A DNA stretch of 64,000 nucleotides from AP-15 sp963750195 (GTDB taxonomy: Bacteria; Pseudomonadota; Alphaproteobacteria; ATCC43930; CGMCC-115725): positions 1 through 64,000 of the forward strand of contig CAVVPS010000007.1 in the NCBI GenBank assembly GCA_963750195.1, written 5' to 3'. The stretch's first letter is position 1. Each line of letters starts with the position of its first letter. This document shows positions 37,619 through 46,660 of this stretch, piece after piece. Position numbers and translations under genes: made by a program. The notes beneath the pieces are model-generated. The model worked only from the letters and a program-made list of their open reading frames with translations. It was not told the origin of the DNA and made no database searches.

Positions 37619-38506
37619 ATGGTGCGGTGGCGGTTGTCGAGGTTGCTGACGAAAAAGCGGGCGGCCCGGGTATTGGTTGTGCTGGTCCTTGCGGTGGTCG
37701 CCGCCGGATCGCTCGCCGCGATTGCTAGGGCCGCGCAGCCACGGCCCTGGCAAATGGGCATGCAGCCCCCGGCCACCCCGGTCAAGGACCGGCTCAACGC
37801 GTTTCACAACGAATTGCTGGTGATCATCTTTTTGATTTCCGGGTTCGTCATGGCGCTGCTGCTCTATGTGATCGTTCGCTTCAACCACCGGCGCAATCCG
37901 GTGCCCTCGCGCACCTCGCACAACACCGTAATCGAGATGCTGTGGACCATCATCCCGGTGCTGATTCTGGTCATGATCGCGATCCCGTCCTTCAAGCTGA
38001 TGTATTATATGGATCGGGTCCCGAACCCGGACATGACGATCAAGGTCACCGGACATCAGTGGTACTGGTCCTACGAGTATCCCGACCAGAAGGGATTGGC
38101 CTTCGACAGCAACATCATCCAGCAAGCCGATCTGAAGCCGGGCCAACTGCGGTTACTCGATGTCAACAACCCGCTCGTCGTGCCGATCCACACAAGCATC
38201 CGCGTCCTGATAACCAGCACCGACGTTATCCACAGCTGGTTCATTCCGTCCTTCGGCGTCCAGGAATATGCGGTCATCGGTCGGGTCAACGAGAGCTGGT
38301 TCAATGTTGAGCGCGAGGGCACCTATTACGGTGAATGCAACCAGATCTGCGGCGTCAACCACGCCTTCATGCCGATCAAAATCGTCGCTATGTCAAAGGA
38401 TGCGTTCCAGCGCTGGCTGGGCGAGGCTCAGAAAAAGTTTGCACATAATCAGCCGGCCGAGGATGCGATGCGCGTCGCCGCCGTCTCGGCGCCAGCCGGC
38501 AACTGA
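37619..38506 (+). CDS. ctaC: cytochrome c oxidase subunit II
   Basis: A 295-residue protein: N-terminal signal/anchor (VLVVLVLAVVAAGSLA), two membrane helices (about 66-88 and 108-128), then the periplasmic CuA cupredoxin domain. The aromatic electron-entry segment is GHQWYWSYEYP. CuA ligands are His205, Cys240, Cys244, His248 and Met251 in CNQICGVNHAFM. Residue 242 is Gln where the family usually has Glu, whose backbone binds CuA and whose side chain binds Mg. It is the first gene of the oxidase operon, 18 bases before ctaD. Confidence 0.95.
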   Translation: MVRWRLSRLLTKKRAARVLVVLVLAVVAAGSLAAIARAAQPRPWQMGMQPPATPVKDRLNAFHNELLVIIFLISGFVMALLLYVIVRFNHRRNPVPSRTSHNTVIEMLWTIIPVLILVMIAIPSFKLMYYMDRVPNPDMTIKVTGHQWYWSYEYPDQKGLAFDSNIIQQADLKPGQLRLLDVNNPLVVPIHTSIRVLITSTDVIHSWFIPSFGVQEYAVIGRVNESWFNVEREGTYYGECNQICGVNHAFMPIKIVAMSKDAFQRWLGEAQKKFAHNQPAEDAMRVAAVSAPAGN

Positions 38507-38524
38507 CAGCGAGAGGGTCCCGGG

Positions 38525-40144
38525 ATGACTTACGAGCGCGAGGCGCACATTGCCGACACTCACGGGTACGGCGCGCATGCTCACGACGACCACCGGCCGG
38601 GGTTCTTCACCCGATGGCTGTTCTCGACCAACCATAAGGACATCGGAACCCTCTATCTGCTGTTCGCCATTATTGCCGGCGTGATCGGCGGCACCTTGTC
38701 GGTGATGATGCGCTTCCAGCTGATGCACCCTGACAACCACTTTATCGAGAATCATCAGATCTACAACGTCATCATCACCGCGCACGGCCTGATCATGATC
38801 TTCTTCACGGTCATGCCGGCGATGATCGGCGGCTTTGGCAACTGGCTCGTGCCGTTGATGATCGGTTCGCCCGACATGGCCTTTCCGCGCATGAACAACA
38901 TCAGCTTCTGGCTGCTGGTGCCGTCCTTTGCGCTGTTGATCGGGTCGACCATGGTCGGCGAGGGTGCCGGTGTCGGCTGGACGCTCTACCCGCCGCTGTC
39001 GGGGCCAACCGGCTCGCCCGGACCGGCGATGGACATGCTGATCTTTTCGATCCATCTGGCCGGCGCATCGTCGATCATGGGAGCGATCAACTTCATCACC
39101 ACGATTTTCAACATGCGCGCCCCCGGCATGACGATGCACAAAATGCCACTGTTCGTGTGGTCGATCCTGGTCACCGCGTTCCTATTGCTGTTGTCGCTGC
39201 CGGTGCTGGCGGGAGCGATCACGATGCTGCTGACCGACCGCAATTTCGGCACCAGCTTTTTCAACCCGGCGGGCGGCGGTGATCCATTATTGTTCTTGAA
39301 CCTGTTCTGGTTCTTCGGCCATCCCGAGGTCTACATCCTGATACTGCCCGGCTTCGGCATGATTAGCCAAGTGGTGTCGACCTTTTCGAAAAAGCCGATC
39401 TTCGGCTATCTCGGCATGGTCTACGCCATGGTCTCGATCGGCGTGGTCGGGTTTGTCGTGTGGGCGCATCACATGTTCACCACCGGGATCTCGATCGACA
39501 CGCGCGCCTATTTTACTGCGGCGACGATGGTCATCGCAGTGCCGACCGGGGTCAAGATCTTCTCGTGGATTGCGACGATGTGGGGCGGGTCCATCGAGTT
39601 CAAGACCCCGATGCTGTGGGCGATGGGCTTCATCTTTTTATTCACGATCGGTGGCGTGACCGGCGTGGTGCTGGCCAATGCGGGCGTCGATTTCGCCTTA
39701 CACAACACTTATTACGTTGTTGCTCATTTTCATTACGTGCTGTCGCTCGGCGCAGTTTTCTCAATCTTTGCCGGTTTCTATTACTGGATTGGGAAGATGT
39801 CCGGCCGCCAATACAATGAGACTTTTGGTAAGATCCACTTTTGGACCACCTTCATCGGGGTCAATTTGACTTTCTTCCCGCAGCACTTCCTCGGGCTCGC
39901 CGGGATGCCGCGGCGGATCGCCGACTACCCGGACGCGTTCGCCGGCTGGAACATGGTCTCCTCGATCGGCGCCTTCATTTCCTATGCCTCGACTTTGTTC
40001 TTTGTCTTCATTGTGCTGCACACGCTGTTCTTGGGCCGCCGGGTCGGGGCCAATTACTGGGGCGAGGGCGCCACAACGCTCGAGTGGAAGCTGCCGTCGC
40101 CCCCGCCGTTCCACAGCTATGACGAGCTGCCGGTGGTCTCGTAA
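38525..40144 (+). CDS. ctaD: cytochrome c oxidase subunit I (haem-copper oxidase, aa3-type)
   Basis: A 539-residue, 12-helix inner-membrane protein that reduces oxygen and pumps protons. The CuB and haem ligands are visible: HGLIMIFF, WFFGHPEVYILILPGFG (with the His-Tyr pair), WAHHMF and HFHYVLS. The D-channel Glu is in GHPEVY and the K-channel Lys in GVKIFSW, so this is an A-family pumping oxidase. The N-terminal His-rich tail (GYGAHAHDDH) is ordinary for alphaproteobacteria. Follows subunit II closely. Confidence 0.96.
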   Translation: MTYEREAHIADTHGYGAHAHDDHRPGFFTRWLFSTNHKDIGTLYLLFAIIAGVIGGTLSVMMRFQLMHPDNHFIENHQIYNVIITAHGLIMIFFTVMPAMIGGFGNWLVPLMIGSPDMAFPRMNNISFWLLVPSFALLIGSTMVGEGAGVGWTLYPPLSGPTGSPGPAMDMLIFSIHLAGASSIMGAINFITTIFNMRAPGMTMHKMPLFVWSILVTAFLLLLSLPVLAGAITMLLTDRNFGTSFFNPAGGGDPLLFLNLFWFFGHPEVYILILPGFGMISQVVSTFSKKPIFGYLGMVYAMVSIGVVGFVVWAHHMFTTGISIDTRAYFTAATMVIAVPTGVKIFSWIATMWGGSIEFKTPMLWAMGFIFLFTIGGVTGVVLANAGVDFALHNTYYVVAHFHYVLSLGAVFSIFAGFYYWIGKMSGRQYNETFGKIHFWTTFIGVNLTFFPQHFLGLAGMPRRIADYPDAFAGWNMVSSIGAFISYASTLFFVFIVLHTLFLGRRVGANYWGEGATTLEWKLPSPPPFHSYDELPVVS

Positions 40145-40158
40145 GGAGCGCCGCCTTC

Positions 40159-41097
40159 GTGACCGAATTGTCCGAAACCCGGCCGACTGCCGGCCCGCGC
40201 CTTTTGGGGGCGTCCGCGGCGGGGGTGGGCGACTATCTCGAGATTCTGAAGCCTCGGGTCATGTCGCTGGTGGTGTTTACCGGGTTGGTCGGGCTGGCCA
40301 TGGCACCTGGGTATCTCCACCCGGTGCTCGCCGCGGTGGCGGTGCTGTGCATCGCTGTTGGCGCTGGCGCTGCTGGCGCGATCAACATGTGGTATGAGTG
40401 CGACATCGACGCGATCATGCGCCGCACTGCCAGCCGGCCGCTGCCGGCGGGCAGGATGATGCCCGGCGAGGCGCTCGGCTTCGGCGTCGTGTTGGCGGTC
40501 GGATCGGTGCTGATGATGGCGTTGGCGGTCAACTCGGTGGCAGCCGGGCTGCTGGCGACGACAATCGGCTTTTACGTCTTCGTTTATACGATCTGGCTCA
40601 AGCGGCGAACCCCTCAGAACATCGTCATCGGCGGCGCGGCCGGTGCCTTTCCGCCGCTGATCGGCTGGGCCGCGGTCACCGGCGACATCGGCTGGGGAGC
40701 GGTTGCGCTGTTCGCCATCATTTTTTTCTGGACCCCACCGCATTTCTGGGCGCTGTCGCTTTATCGCACCGAAGACTACGCCAAGGCCGGCGTGCCGATG
40801 CTGCCGGTGGTGGCCGGCGCGGACGAGACCAAGCGCCAGATGCTGCTATACACTCTGGTGCTGTGGCCGGTCAGTGCAGCGCCGTGGCTGCTGGGTATCG
40901 CCGGCGCAATCTACGGTGTCTCCGCACTGGCGTTGAGCGCGTTTTTCAGCGCTTCCGCGGTCCGCGTATGGCGCGACGAGGGTGACCGCAGCGCTCGGCA
41001 GATGTTCGCTTTTTCGCTGCTTTATCTGCTGCTGATCTTCAGCCTGCTGCTCGTCGACCGTAGCGGCGCTGGCTGGCTGAAGGGGGGTTGGCCGTGA
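40159..41097 (+). CDS. ctaB: protohaem IX farnesyltransferase (haem O synthase)
   Basis: A 312-residue UbiA-superfamily membrane protein starting at GTG 40159. The Asp-rich motif NMWYECDIDAIMRRTASRPLP is typical, and the second site is the YRTEDYAKAGVPMLPVV segment. It makes haem O, the precursor of haem A, for the oxidase encoded around it. Fifteen bases after ctaD. Its stop overlaps the GTG of the following small gene. Confidence 0.94.
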   Translation: MTELSETRPTAGPRLLGASAAGVGDYLEILKPRVMSLVVFTGLVGLAMAPGYLHPVLAAVAVLCIAVGAGAAGAINMWYECDIDAIMRRTASRPLPAGRMMPGEALGFGVVLAVGSVLMMALAVNSVAAGLLATTIGFYVFVYTIWLKRRTPQNIVIGGAAGAFPPLIGWAAVTGDIGWGAVALFAIIFFWTPPHFWALSLYRTEDYAKAGVPMLPVVAGADETKRQMLLYTLVLWPVSAAPWLLGIAGAIYGVSALALSAFFSASAVRVWRDEGDRSARQMFAFSLLYLLLIFSLLLVDRSGAGWLKGGWP

Positions 41098-41219
41098 CCG
41101 CGATGGACGACGCGGAGCGCGCGCGGACGATCCGCGCGCGCAATCGCGCTCTCGTCGCCGTGCTGCTGGCCCTGGTAGCCTTGTTCTACGTCATTACGCT
41201 CGTGCGGATCCGGGGCTAG
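41094..41219 (+). CDS. small single-helix membrane protein of the oxidase operon (CoxF-like)
   Basis: A 41-residue protein starting at GTG 41094, overlapping the ctaB stop, after AAGGGGGG. An alternative ATG is at 41103. A basic, charged N-terminus (DDAERARTIRARNR) is followed by one hydrophobic helix (ALVAVLLALVALFYVITLV). A short ORF of this kind between ctaB and ctaG is common in alphaproteobacterial oxidase operons. Its function is not established; an assembly or stabilising role is inferred from place. Confidence 0.75.
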   Translation: MTAMDDAERARTIRARNRALVAVLLALVALFYVITLVRIRG

Positions 41220-41222
41220 CGC

Positions 41223-41828
41223 ATGAAAGGAGGCGGAGCTTCCGGTCGGCGTCGCCACGGCGCGACCGCACTGATCCTGGCAGCGGTGGTCGCCGGCATG
41301 GTCGGGTTGTCCTTCGCTTCCGTGCCGCTCTACCGCATCTTCTGCGGCGCGACTGGCCTCGGAGGGACAACTCAGCGAGCCCAGGCGGCGCCAGACCAAA
41401 TTTCCCCCGCGCTGGTGACCATCAGCTTCGACGCGCAGACGGCGCCGGGGCTTGATTGGGAGTTCCGCCCCCTTACCAAGGCGGTCGCGGTGCATCCCGG
41501 GGCGGAAACCCGGGTGTTTTTCCACGCCGTCAATCACGGCGCCAAGTCGGTTACTGCCCGTGCGGTGTATAACGTCAGCCCGGCCAAAATCGGGATCTAC
41601 TTTGATAAGCTCCAATGTTTTTGCTTCAGCAATCAGACGCTGGGACCCGGTGAAAGCGTCAATATGGGGGTGGTATTCTTCGTCGATCCCGATCTGTTGA
41701 CCGATCCGGATACGCGCGAGGTGCGGGCGATCACTTTGTCCTACACGATGTTCCGGGCAGCGGAGGTGGCAAGTCCAAACGCTCAGGCCGCACCGGGCCC
41801 GCCAGTAGCGCCGCGTTCTGTAAATTGA
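41223..41828 (+). CDS. ctaG: cytochrome c oxidase assembly protein CtaG/Cox11
   Basis: A 201-residue copper chaperone that inserts CuB into subunit I. One N-terminal membrane helix (about 14-35) with VPLYRIFC right after it, then a periplasmic immunoglobulin-like beta domain. The copper-binding CFCF within KLQCFCFSNQTL is intact. Starts 3 bases after the small gene and ends 19 bases before ctaE. Confidence 0.93.
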   Translation: MKGGGASGRRRHGATALILAAVVAGMVGLSFASVPLYRIFCGATGLGGTTQRAQAAPDQISPALVTISFDAQTAPGLDWEFRPLTKAVAVHPGAETRVFFHAVNHGAKSVTARAVYNVSPAKIGIYFDKLQCFCFSNQTLGPGESVNMGVVFFVDPDLLTDPDTREVRAITLSYTMFRAAEVASPNAQAAPGPPVAPRSVN

Positions 41829-41847
41829 TCCATCGAGGCCGGAGCCC

Positions 41848-42672
41848 ATGAGCGAAATGCACGCGGCGCATGCCGCACCAAAGCACCCCTACCATCTGGT
41901 CGATCCTAGCCCGTGGCCGATCCTCGGCGCGATCGCCGCGGGCCTGCTCTTCGGCGGCGCCGTTCTCTACATGCACGGCCATGGCTGGACGCTGATGATC
42001 ATCGGCGTTCTGTGCGTATTGGGGATCATGGCCGTGTGGTGGCGCGACGTGATCCGCGAGGCGACCTTCCAGGGCTACCATACCCCAATTGTGCAACTCG
42101 GCATGCGCTATGGCATGGCGTTGTTCATCGCCTCCGAGGTGATGTTCTTTGTGGGCTTTTTCTGGGCGTTTTTTGCCTCGAGCCTGTTTCCGGTCGGCGG
42201 GGTGTGGCCGCCCAAGGGCATCCACCCCTTCGATCCGTTCGAGTTTCCGTTTCTCAACACCCTGATCCTGCTGCTGTCGGGCACGACCGTGACCTGGGCG
42301 CACCATTCGCTGCTCGCCGGCGACCGCAACGGCATGTTGCGCGGCCTGGCGCTCACCATCTTGCTCGGCCTGTGCTTCACCTCCGTCCAGGCCTACGAGT
42401 ACAGTCACGCCGCCTTCCATTTTACCGGCGGCATCTTTCCGTCCACTTTCTTCATGGCGACCGGCTTTCACGGCTTTCATGTTATCGTCGGCACGACCTT
42501 TCTGATCGTCTGCCTAGTCCGGGCATGGCTCGGGCATTTCAAACCGGACCACCATTTCGGCTTCGAGGCGGCCGCTTGGTATTGGCATTTCGTCGACGTC
42601 GTCTGGCTGTTCCTGTTCGTCTGCATCTATTGGTGGGGCGGCGGTAGCGCATACGAAGGGGCTGCCGGCTGA
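41848..42672 (+). CDS. ctaE: cytochrome c oxidase subunit III
   Basis: A 274-residue, seven-helix inner-membrane subunit. Landmarks: HPYHLVDPSPWPILGA at the N-terminus, WWRDVIREATFQGYHT, the conserved EVMFFVGFFWAFF, TTVTWAHHSL, and HFGFEAAAWYWHFVDVVWLFLF at the C-terminus. It stabilises proton uptake by subunit I. Follows ctaG. Confidence 0.95.
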   Translation: MSEMHAAHAAPKHPYHLVDPSPWPILGAIAAGLLFGGAVLYMHGHGWTLMIIGVLCVLGIMAVWWRDVIREATFQGYHTPIVQLGMRYGMALFIASEVMFFVGFFWAFFASSLFPVGGVWPPKGIHPFDPFEFPFLNTLILLLSGTTVTWAHHSLLAGDRNGMLRGLALTILLGLCFTSVQAYEYSHAAFHFTGGIFPSTFFMATGFHGFHVIVGTTFLIVCLVRAWLGHFKPDHHFGFEAAAWYWHFVDVVWLFLFVCIYWWGGGSAYEGAAG

Positions 42673-42695
42673 TCGCGGCAGCGGCGGCGCAGTCG

Positions 42696-43085
42696 ATGGG
42701 GACCAACGAGAGCGGCGCCGATAGACTCCCAGCCGTCTCGATGGCGCGCGCGGCACTCGGCTGCCGCTGCCCGCGCTGCGGCGAAGGCCCGCTCTTTGCC
42801 GGCCTGTTGCGGGTGCGTCCCACATGCACAATCTGCGGCCTTGATCTGTCGACGCAGGATGCCGGCGACGGGCCGGCGGTGTTCGTGATCCTGTTTCTCG
42901 GCCTGATCGTCGTCGGCCTGGCCGGGTTCGTCGAGATCCGGTTTTCGCCCCCGATCTGGGTACACCTGCTGCTGTGGACGCCGCTGATCTTCGGTGGAGC
43001 GGTGGGCATGCTGCGCCCGTTCAAGGCCGGCCTGATCGCGCTGCAGTATCGCCATCATCTGCTCGGCGTGCCACCGCCCACCTAA
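42696..43085 (+). CDS. DUF983 membrane protein with zinc ribbon
   Basis: A 129-residue protein. Two CXXC pairs (CPRCGEG and CTICG) form a likely zinc or rubredoxin-like ribbon at the N-terminus, followed by two hydrophobic helices (VFVILFLGLIVVGLAGF and VHLLLWTPLIFGG). DUF983 genes sit beside ctaE and surf1 in many alphaproteobacteria and are presumed oxidase assembly factors; no activity is proven. Confidence 0.85.
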   Translation: MGTNESGADRLPAVSMARAALGCRCPRCGEGPLFAGLLRVRPTCTICGLDLSTQDAGDGPAVFVILFLGLIVVGLAGFVEIRFSPPIWVHLLLWTPLIFGGAVGMLRPFKAGLIALQYRHHLLGVPPPT

Positions 43086-43099
43086 GCCGCGGGCCCGCG

Positions 43100-43813
43100 A
43101 TGACCGGGTTTCGCCCGCAATTCTGGCCGACCCTAGTTGCGGTGCCGATTGTCCTTCTGTGTCTGGGGCTCGGCGCCTGGCAGATTCAGCGATTGTTCTG
43201 GAAAGAGGGTCTGATCGCGGCGCGCGCCGCGGCGGTGGCGGCGCCACCGGTTCCGGCATCCGGCATTGCCGCCCTGCCGCGCAACATGGAGTTTCACCAT
43301 GTCACCGATGAGGGCGTCTTTCTGAACGACAAGGAGATCTTTCTCGGCGCCACCTCGGAGGGCGGACGGAACGGCTATCAAGTGTTGACCCCCCTCAAGG
43401 AGCCCGGCGGCCGCATCGTTTTTGTCAATCGCGGGTTTATCCCGTCCGAGCTCAAGGACCGAACCAAACGGATGGCCGGCGAGCCATCCAGCTCCGTTCG
43501 GATCGAGGGATTGCTACGGCTGCCGCCGGACGGCCGGCCGAACTGGTTTCTCCCGGACAACCGCCCCGACCTAAATTATTGGTTCTGGGTCGATCTGCCG
43601 GCGATGGCTGCGGCGGATAAGCTTGACGATGTGGCGCCTTTCTACATCGATGCCGATGCGACTCCCAATCCCGGCGACTGGCCCAAAGGCGGGGTCACCC
43701 GATTGGCCCTGCCGAACGATCACCTACAATACGCGATCACGTGGTTTTCCCTGGCGGTTGCGATGATCGTCATCTATGTCCTGTTTCATCGCCGCAATGC
43801 AGAGCCCCGATGA
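43100..43813 (+). CDS. SURF1-family oxidase assembly protein
   Basis: A 237-residue protein with one membrane helix at each end (about 10-28 and 212-230) and a periplasmic loop between. Family landmarks: LGLGAWQIQRL after the first helix, EIFLGA, VFVNRGFIP, FLPDNRPDLNYWFWVDLPAM. SURF1 proteins help insert haem A into subunit I. Start ATG 43100 is chosen because it lies 14 bases after the DUF983 stop. Its stop overlaps the start of the next gene. Confidence 0.9.
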   Translation: MTGFRPQFWPTLVAVPIVLLCLGLGAWQIQRLFWKEGLIAARAAAVAAPPVPASGIAALPRNMEFHHVTDEGVFLNDKEIFLGATSEGGRNGYQVLTPLKEPGGRIVFVNRGFIPSELKDRTKRMAGEPSSSVRIEGLLRLPPDGRPNWFLPDNRPDLNYWFWVDLPAMAAADKLDDVAPFYIDADATPNPGDWPKGGVTRLALPNDHLQYAITWFSLAVAMIVIYVLFHRRNAEPR

Positions 43814-45345
43814 CCGCCTATCAGCAGTTGGAAGCGCGTTTTCGCCGTCTGGGCGCGATCGAGGAAGCGATCGGCGTGCTCAATTGGGACAGCGCGACGA
43901 TGATGCCGGCGGGGGGTGCGGCGACCCGGGCTGAGCAGCTGGCGACACTGAGCCTGCTCGCCCACCAGCAGCTGACCGCCGCCGAGATCGACGACCTTCT
44001 GGCCGAGGCCGAGAGCGTGAGCGACGCATTCGATCCATGGCAACGCGGCAATTTGCGCGAGATGCGTCGCCGGCGGAGCAACGCGACGGCGGTGCCCGGC
44101 GCGCTGGTCGAAGCAGTCTCGCGCGTGTCGTCCGAATGTGAGACGGTGTGGCGCAAGGCCCGCCCGGCGAACGATTTTGCCGCCGTTCTGCCGTCACTTG
44201 ACGAGATGCTGCGGGTGCAGCGCGAGGTTGCGGCGGCCAAGGCGGAGGGGCTCGGGGTGAGCCCGTATGAAGCCCTGCTCGACCGCTACGAGCCCGGCGC
44301 TTCTGTCGCCACGATCGATCGCCTATTCGGCGAGATCAGCGATTTTCTGCCTGATCTGATCGAGGCGGTGCTGACCCGGCAGGCGGCGCAACCGCCACTC
44401 CCGCAGCCGCCCGGCCCATTCCCGGTCGCGGCACAGCGCCAGGCGGCGGTGCGCCTGATGGAAGCGGTTGGGTTTGATTTCGCGCATGGCCGGCTCGATG
44501 TCAGCGCCCACCCGTTCTGCAGCGGCGCCCCCGATGACGTGCGGATCACGACGCGTTACGACGAGAGCGACTTCACCAAGGCGCTGATGGGCGTCCTGCA
44601 CGAGACCGGGCACGCGCTCTACAAGCGCAACCTGCCCGCGCAATGGCGCTTGCAGCCGGTCGGGGCTGCCCGCGGCATGGCGATCCATGAGAGTCAATCC
44701 CTGCTACTCGAGATGCAGGCCTGCCGCAGCCCGGCCTTCACCCGTTTCGCTGCGCCGATCCTCCGCGAGGTCTTCGCCGGCGACGGGCCAGGGTGGGAGG
44801 CCGAGGCGCTCCACCGCCGGCAGATCCGGGTCAGCCGCAGCCTTATTCGGGTCGAGGCCGACGAGGTCACCTATCCCGCCCATGTGATCCTGCGCCACCG
44901 CCTCGAACAGGCGATGATCGCCGGCGATCTGGCGCCGAAGGATCTGCCCGGCGCCTGGGCCGAAGGGTTGCGCGCGCTGCTCGGCGTCGCACCCGACAAC
45001 GATCGCGATGGATGCCTGCAAGACATCCATTGGTATGACGGCTCGTGGGGCTATTTCCCGACCTATACGCTTGGCGCGCTGATCGCGGCGCAGCTGTTCG
45101 AGACGGCGCGCGACACGATCCCTGATCTTATGCCGGCGATCGCCGAAGGTGACTTCACACCGCTTTTCGCATGGTTGGGCGAGAGAGTACATAGCCAAGC
45201 ATCATTGTGGTCGACGGCGGAGCTGGTCGAGTGCGCCACCGGCCGCCCGCTCGGCACGGCGAGCTTCGAGCGCCATTTGCGCGACCGGTATCTCGGCGGG
45301 CGCAACGAACCGGCTGTCGGAGTGTTAACCGAGACAACGAAATAG
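43810..45345 (+). CDS. thermostable-type carboxypeptidase, family M32
   Basis: A 511-residue zinc metallopeptidase that removes C-terminal residues. The active-site motif is HETGH in the segment GVLHETGHALYKRN, followed by the family signature HESQS. The N-terminus (LEARFRRLGAIEEAIGVLNWD) and the C-terminal segment DIHWYDGSWGYFPTYTLGA are typical. The ATG overlaps the SURF1 stop (ATGA), so it may be read from the oxidase transcript although unrelated in function. Confidence 0.92.
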   Translation: MTAYQQLEARFRRLGAIEEAIGVLNWDSATMMPAGGAATRAEQLATLSLLAHQQLTAAEIDDLLAEAESVSDAFDPWQRGNLREMRRRRSNATAVPGALVEAVSRVSSECETVWRKARPANDFAAVLPSLDEMLRVQREVAAAKAEGLGVSPYEALLDRYEPGASVATIDRLFGEISDFLPDLIEAVLTRQAAQPPLPQPPGPFPVAAQRQAAVRLMEAVGFDFAHGRLDVSAHPFCSGAPDDVRITTRYDESDFTKALMGVLHETGHALYKRNLPAQWRLQPVGAARGMAIHESQSLLLEMQACRSPAFTRFAAPILREVFAGDGPGWEAEALHRRQIRVSRSLIRVEADEVTYPAHVILRHRLEQAMIAGDLAPKDLPGAWAEGLRALLGVAPDNDRDGCLQDIHWYDGSWGYFPTYTLGALIAAQLFETARDTIPDLMPAIAEGDFTPLFAWLGERVHSQASLWSTAELVECATGRPLGTASFERHLRDRYLGGRNEPAVGVLTETTK

Positions 45346-45358
45346 ACTGGGGGGCCCC

Positions 45359-46660
45359 GTGTCGGAGAGTGCCGCGCAACCACAAACCTGCAGCGCGGAT
45401 CGCCAGGTCATGCTCGATCGGTTCACAACCGTGCGTAGCGACAGCGAAGCGCTGGCGGTCAACCTGACGCCCGAAGACCAGGCGATTCAATCGATGCCGG
45501 ATGCAAGTCCGACAAAATGGCATCTGGCGCATACGACCTGGTTCTTTGAGACTTTCATCCTGAACCGGCTCGACCCCGACTATCGGGTTTTCGATCCGGC
45601 GTTCGCATATCTGTTCAACTCCTATTACGAAGCGGTCGGCCCGCGTCACCCGCGGCCCGAGCGCGGTTTGTTGTCGCGCCCGACCGTCGACATCATCGGC
45701 GCTTATCGCGACCATGTCGGCGCTGCAATCGCCCGCTTCATCGAACGGGCGCGCGAGCCGGTGTGGCATCAGGCCGCACCGCTGTTCGAACTCGGTCTGC
45801 ACCACGAACAGCAGCATCAGGAACTGATCCTGATGGATATCAAGCACGTCTTCTCGATTAACCCGCTGTTGCCCGCCTATCAGGCGCCGCACCCGCAGAT
45901 CGCGGCCCCTGTAGCACCGCTCGATTGGATCGAGGTTGCCGGCGGCCTGGTCGAGATCGGACACCGCGGCTTCGGCTTCGCCTTCGACAACGAAACGCCC
46001 CGGCATAAGGTCTGGCTAGACCCCTTCCGCCTCGCCACGCGGCCGGTGACTTGCGGCGAGTTCCTCGAATTCATCGAGGCCGGCGGCTATCGGAGCCCGG
46101 AATTCTGGCTATCGGATGGGTGGGCGACGGTGCGCGAGCAGGGCTGGGAGGCGCCTTTCTATTGGCTGCGCGACGGCAGCGATTGGTCGCTGTTCACGCT
46201 CAGCGGCCTGCGTCGCCTGAACCCAGCCGAACCTGTCTGCCACGTTAGTTTTTTTGAGGCCGACGCCTTTGCCAAATGGGCCGGAAAGCGGCTGCCGACC
46301 GAAGCGGAGTGGGAGACTGCCGCCGAGGGCGTGCCGGTGTCGGGCAATTTTGCCGACCGCAGGCTATTTCACCCCGGCGCCGAGGGCGCTGTGGCGGCGG
46401 CGAACGACCGGTCGATCCTGCGCCAGATGTTTGGTGACGTTTGGGAATGGACTGCGAGCCCCTATATCCCCTACCCGCGCTTTCGCGCGGCAGCGGGCGC
46501 CGTCGGCGAGTACAACGGTAAATTCATGTGCAATCAGATGGTGCTGCGGGGCGGCGCCGCAGTCACCTCGGCCGGACACGTGCGGGCGAGCTATCGCAAC
46601 TTTTTTCCGCCCTCGGCGCGGTGGGCCTTCGCCGGGTTGCGGCTCGCGGAGGACTGTTGA
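45359..46660 (+). CDS. egtB: ergothioneine biosynthesis sulfoxide synthase EgtB
   Basis: A 433-residue non-haem iron enzyme joining a thiol to trimethylhistidine. Start GTG 45359. The N-terminal DinB-like domain carries the iron ligands: His in WHLAHTTWFFE near 55-58, and His150 and His154 in LHHEQQHQEL. The C-terminal FGE-sulfatase domain includes GHRGFGFAFDNE, KRLPTEAEWE, GDVWEWTASPY and GLRLAEDC. Whether cysteine or gamma-glutamylcysteine is the sulfur donor is not read here; egtC is absent from the window, leaving the cysteine route or a distant egtC. The stop overlaps the start of egtD. Confidence 0.93.
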   Translation: MSESAAQPQTCSADRQVMLDRFTTVRSDSEALAVNLTPEDQAIQSMPDASPTKWHLAHTTWFFETFILNRLDPDYRVFDPAFAYLFNSYYEAVGPRHPRPERGLLSRPTVDIIGAYRDHVGAAIARFIERAREPVWHQAAPLFELGLHHEQQHQELILMDIKHVFSINPLLPAYQAPHPQIAAPVAPLDWIEVAGGLVEIGHRGFGFAFDNETPRHKVWLDPFRLATRPVTCGEFLEFIEAGGYRSPEFWLSDGWATVREQGWEAPFYWLRDGSDWSLFTLSGLRRLNPAEPVCHVSFFEADAFAKWAGKRLPTEAEWETAAEGVPVSGNFADRRLFHPGAEGAVAAANDRSILRQMFGDVWEWTASPYIPYPRFRAAAGAVGEYNGKFMCNQMVLRGGAAVTSAGHVRASYRNFFPPSARWAFAGLRLAEDC

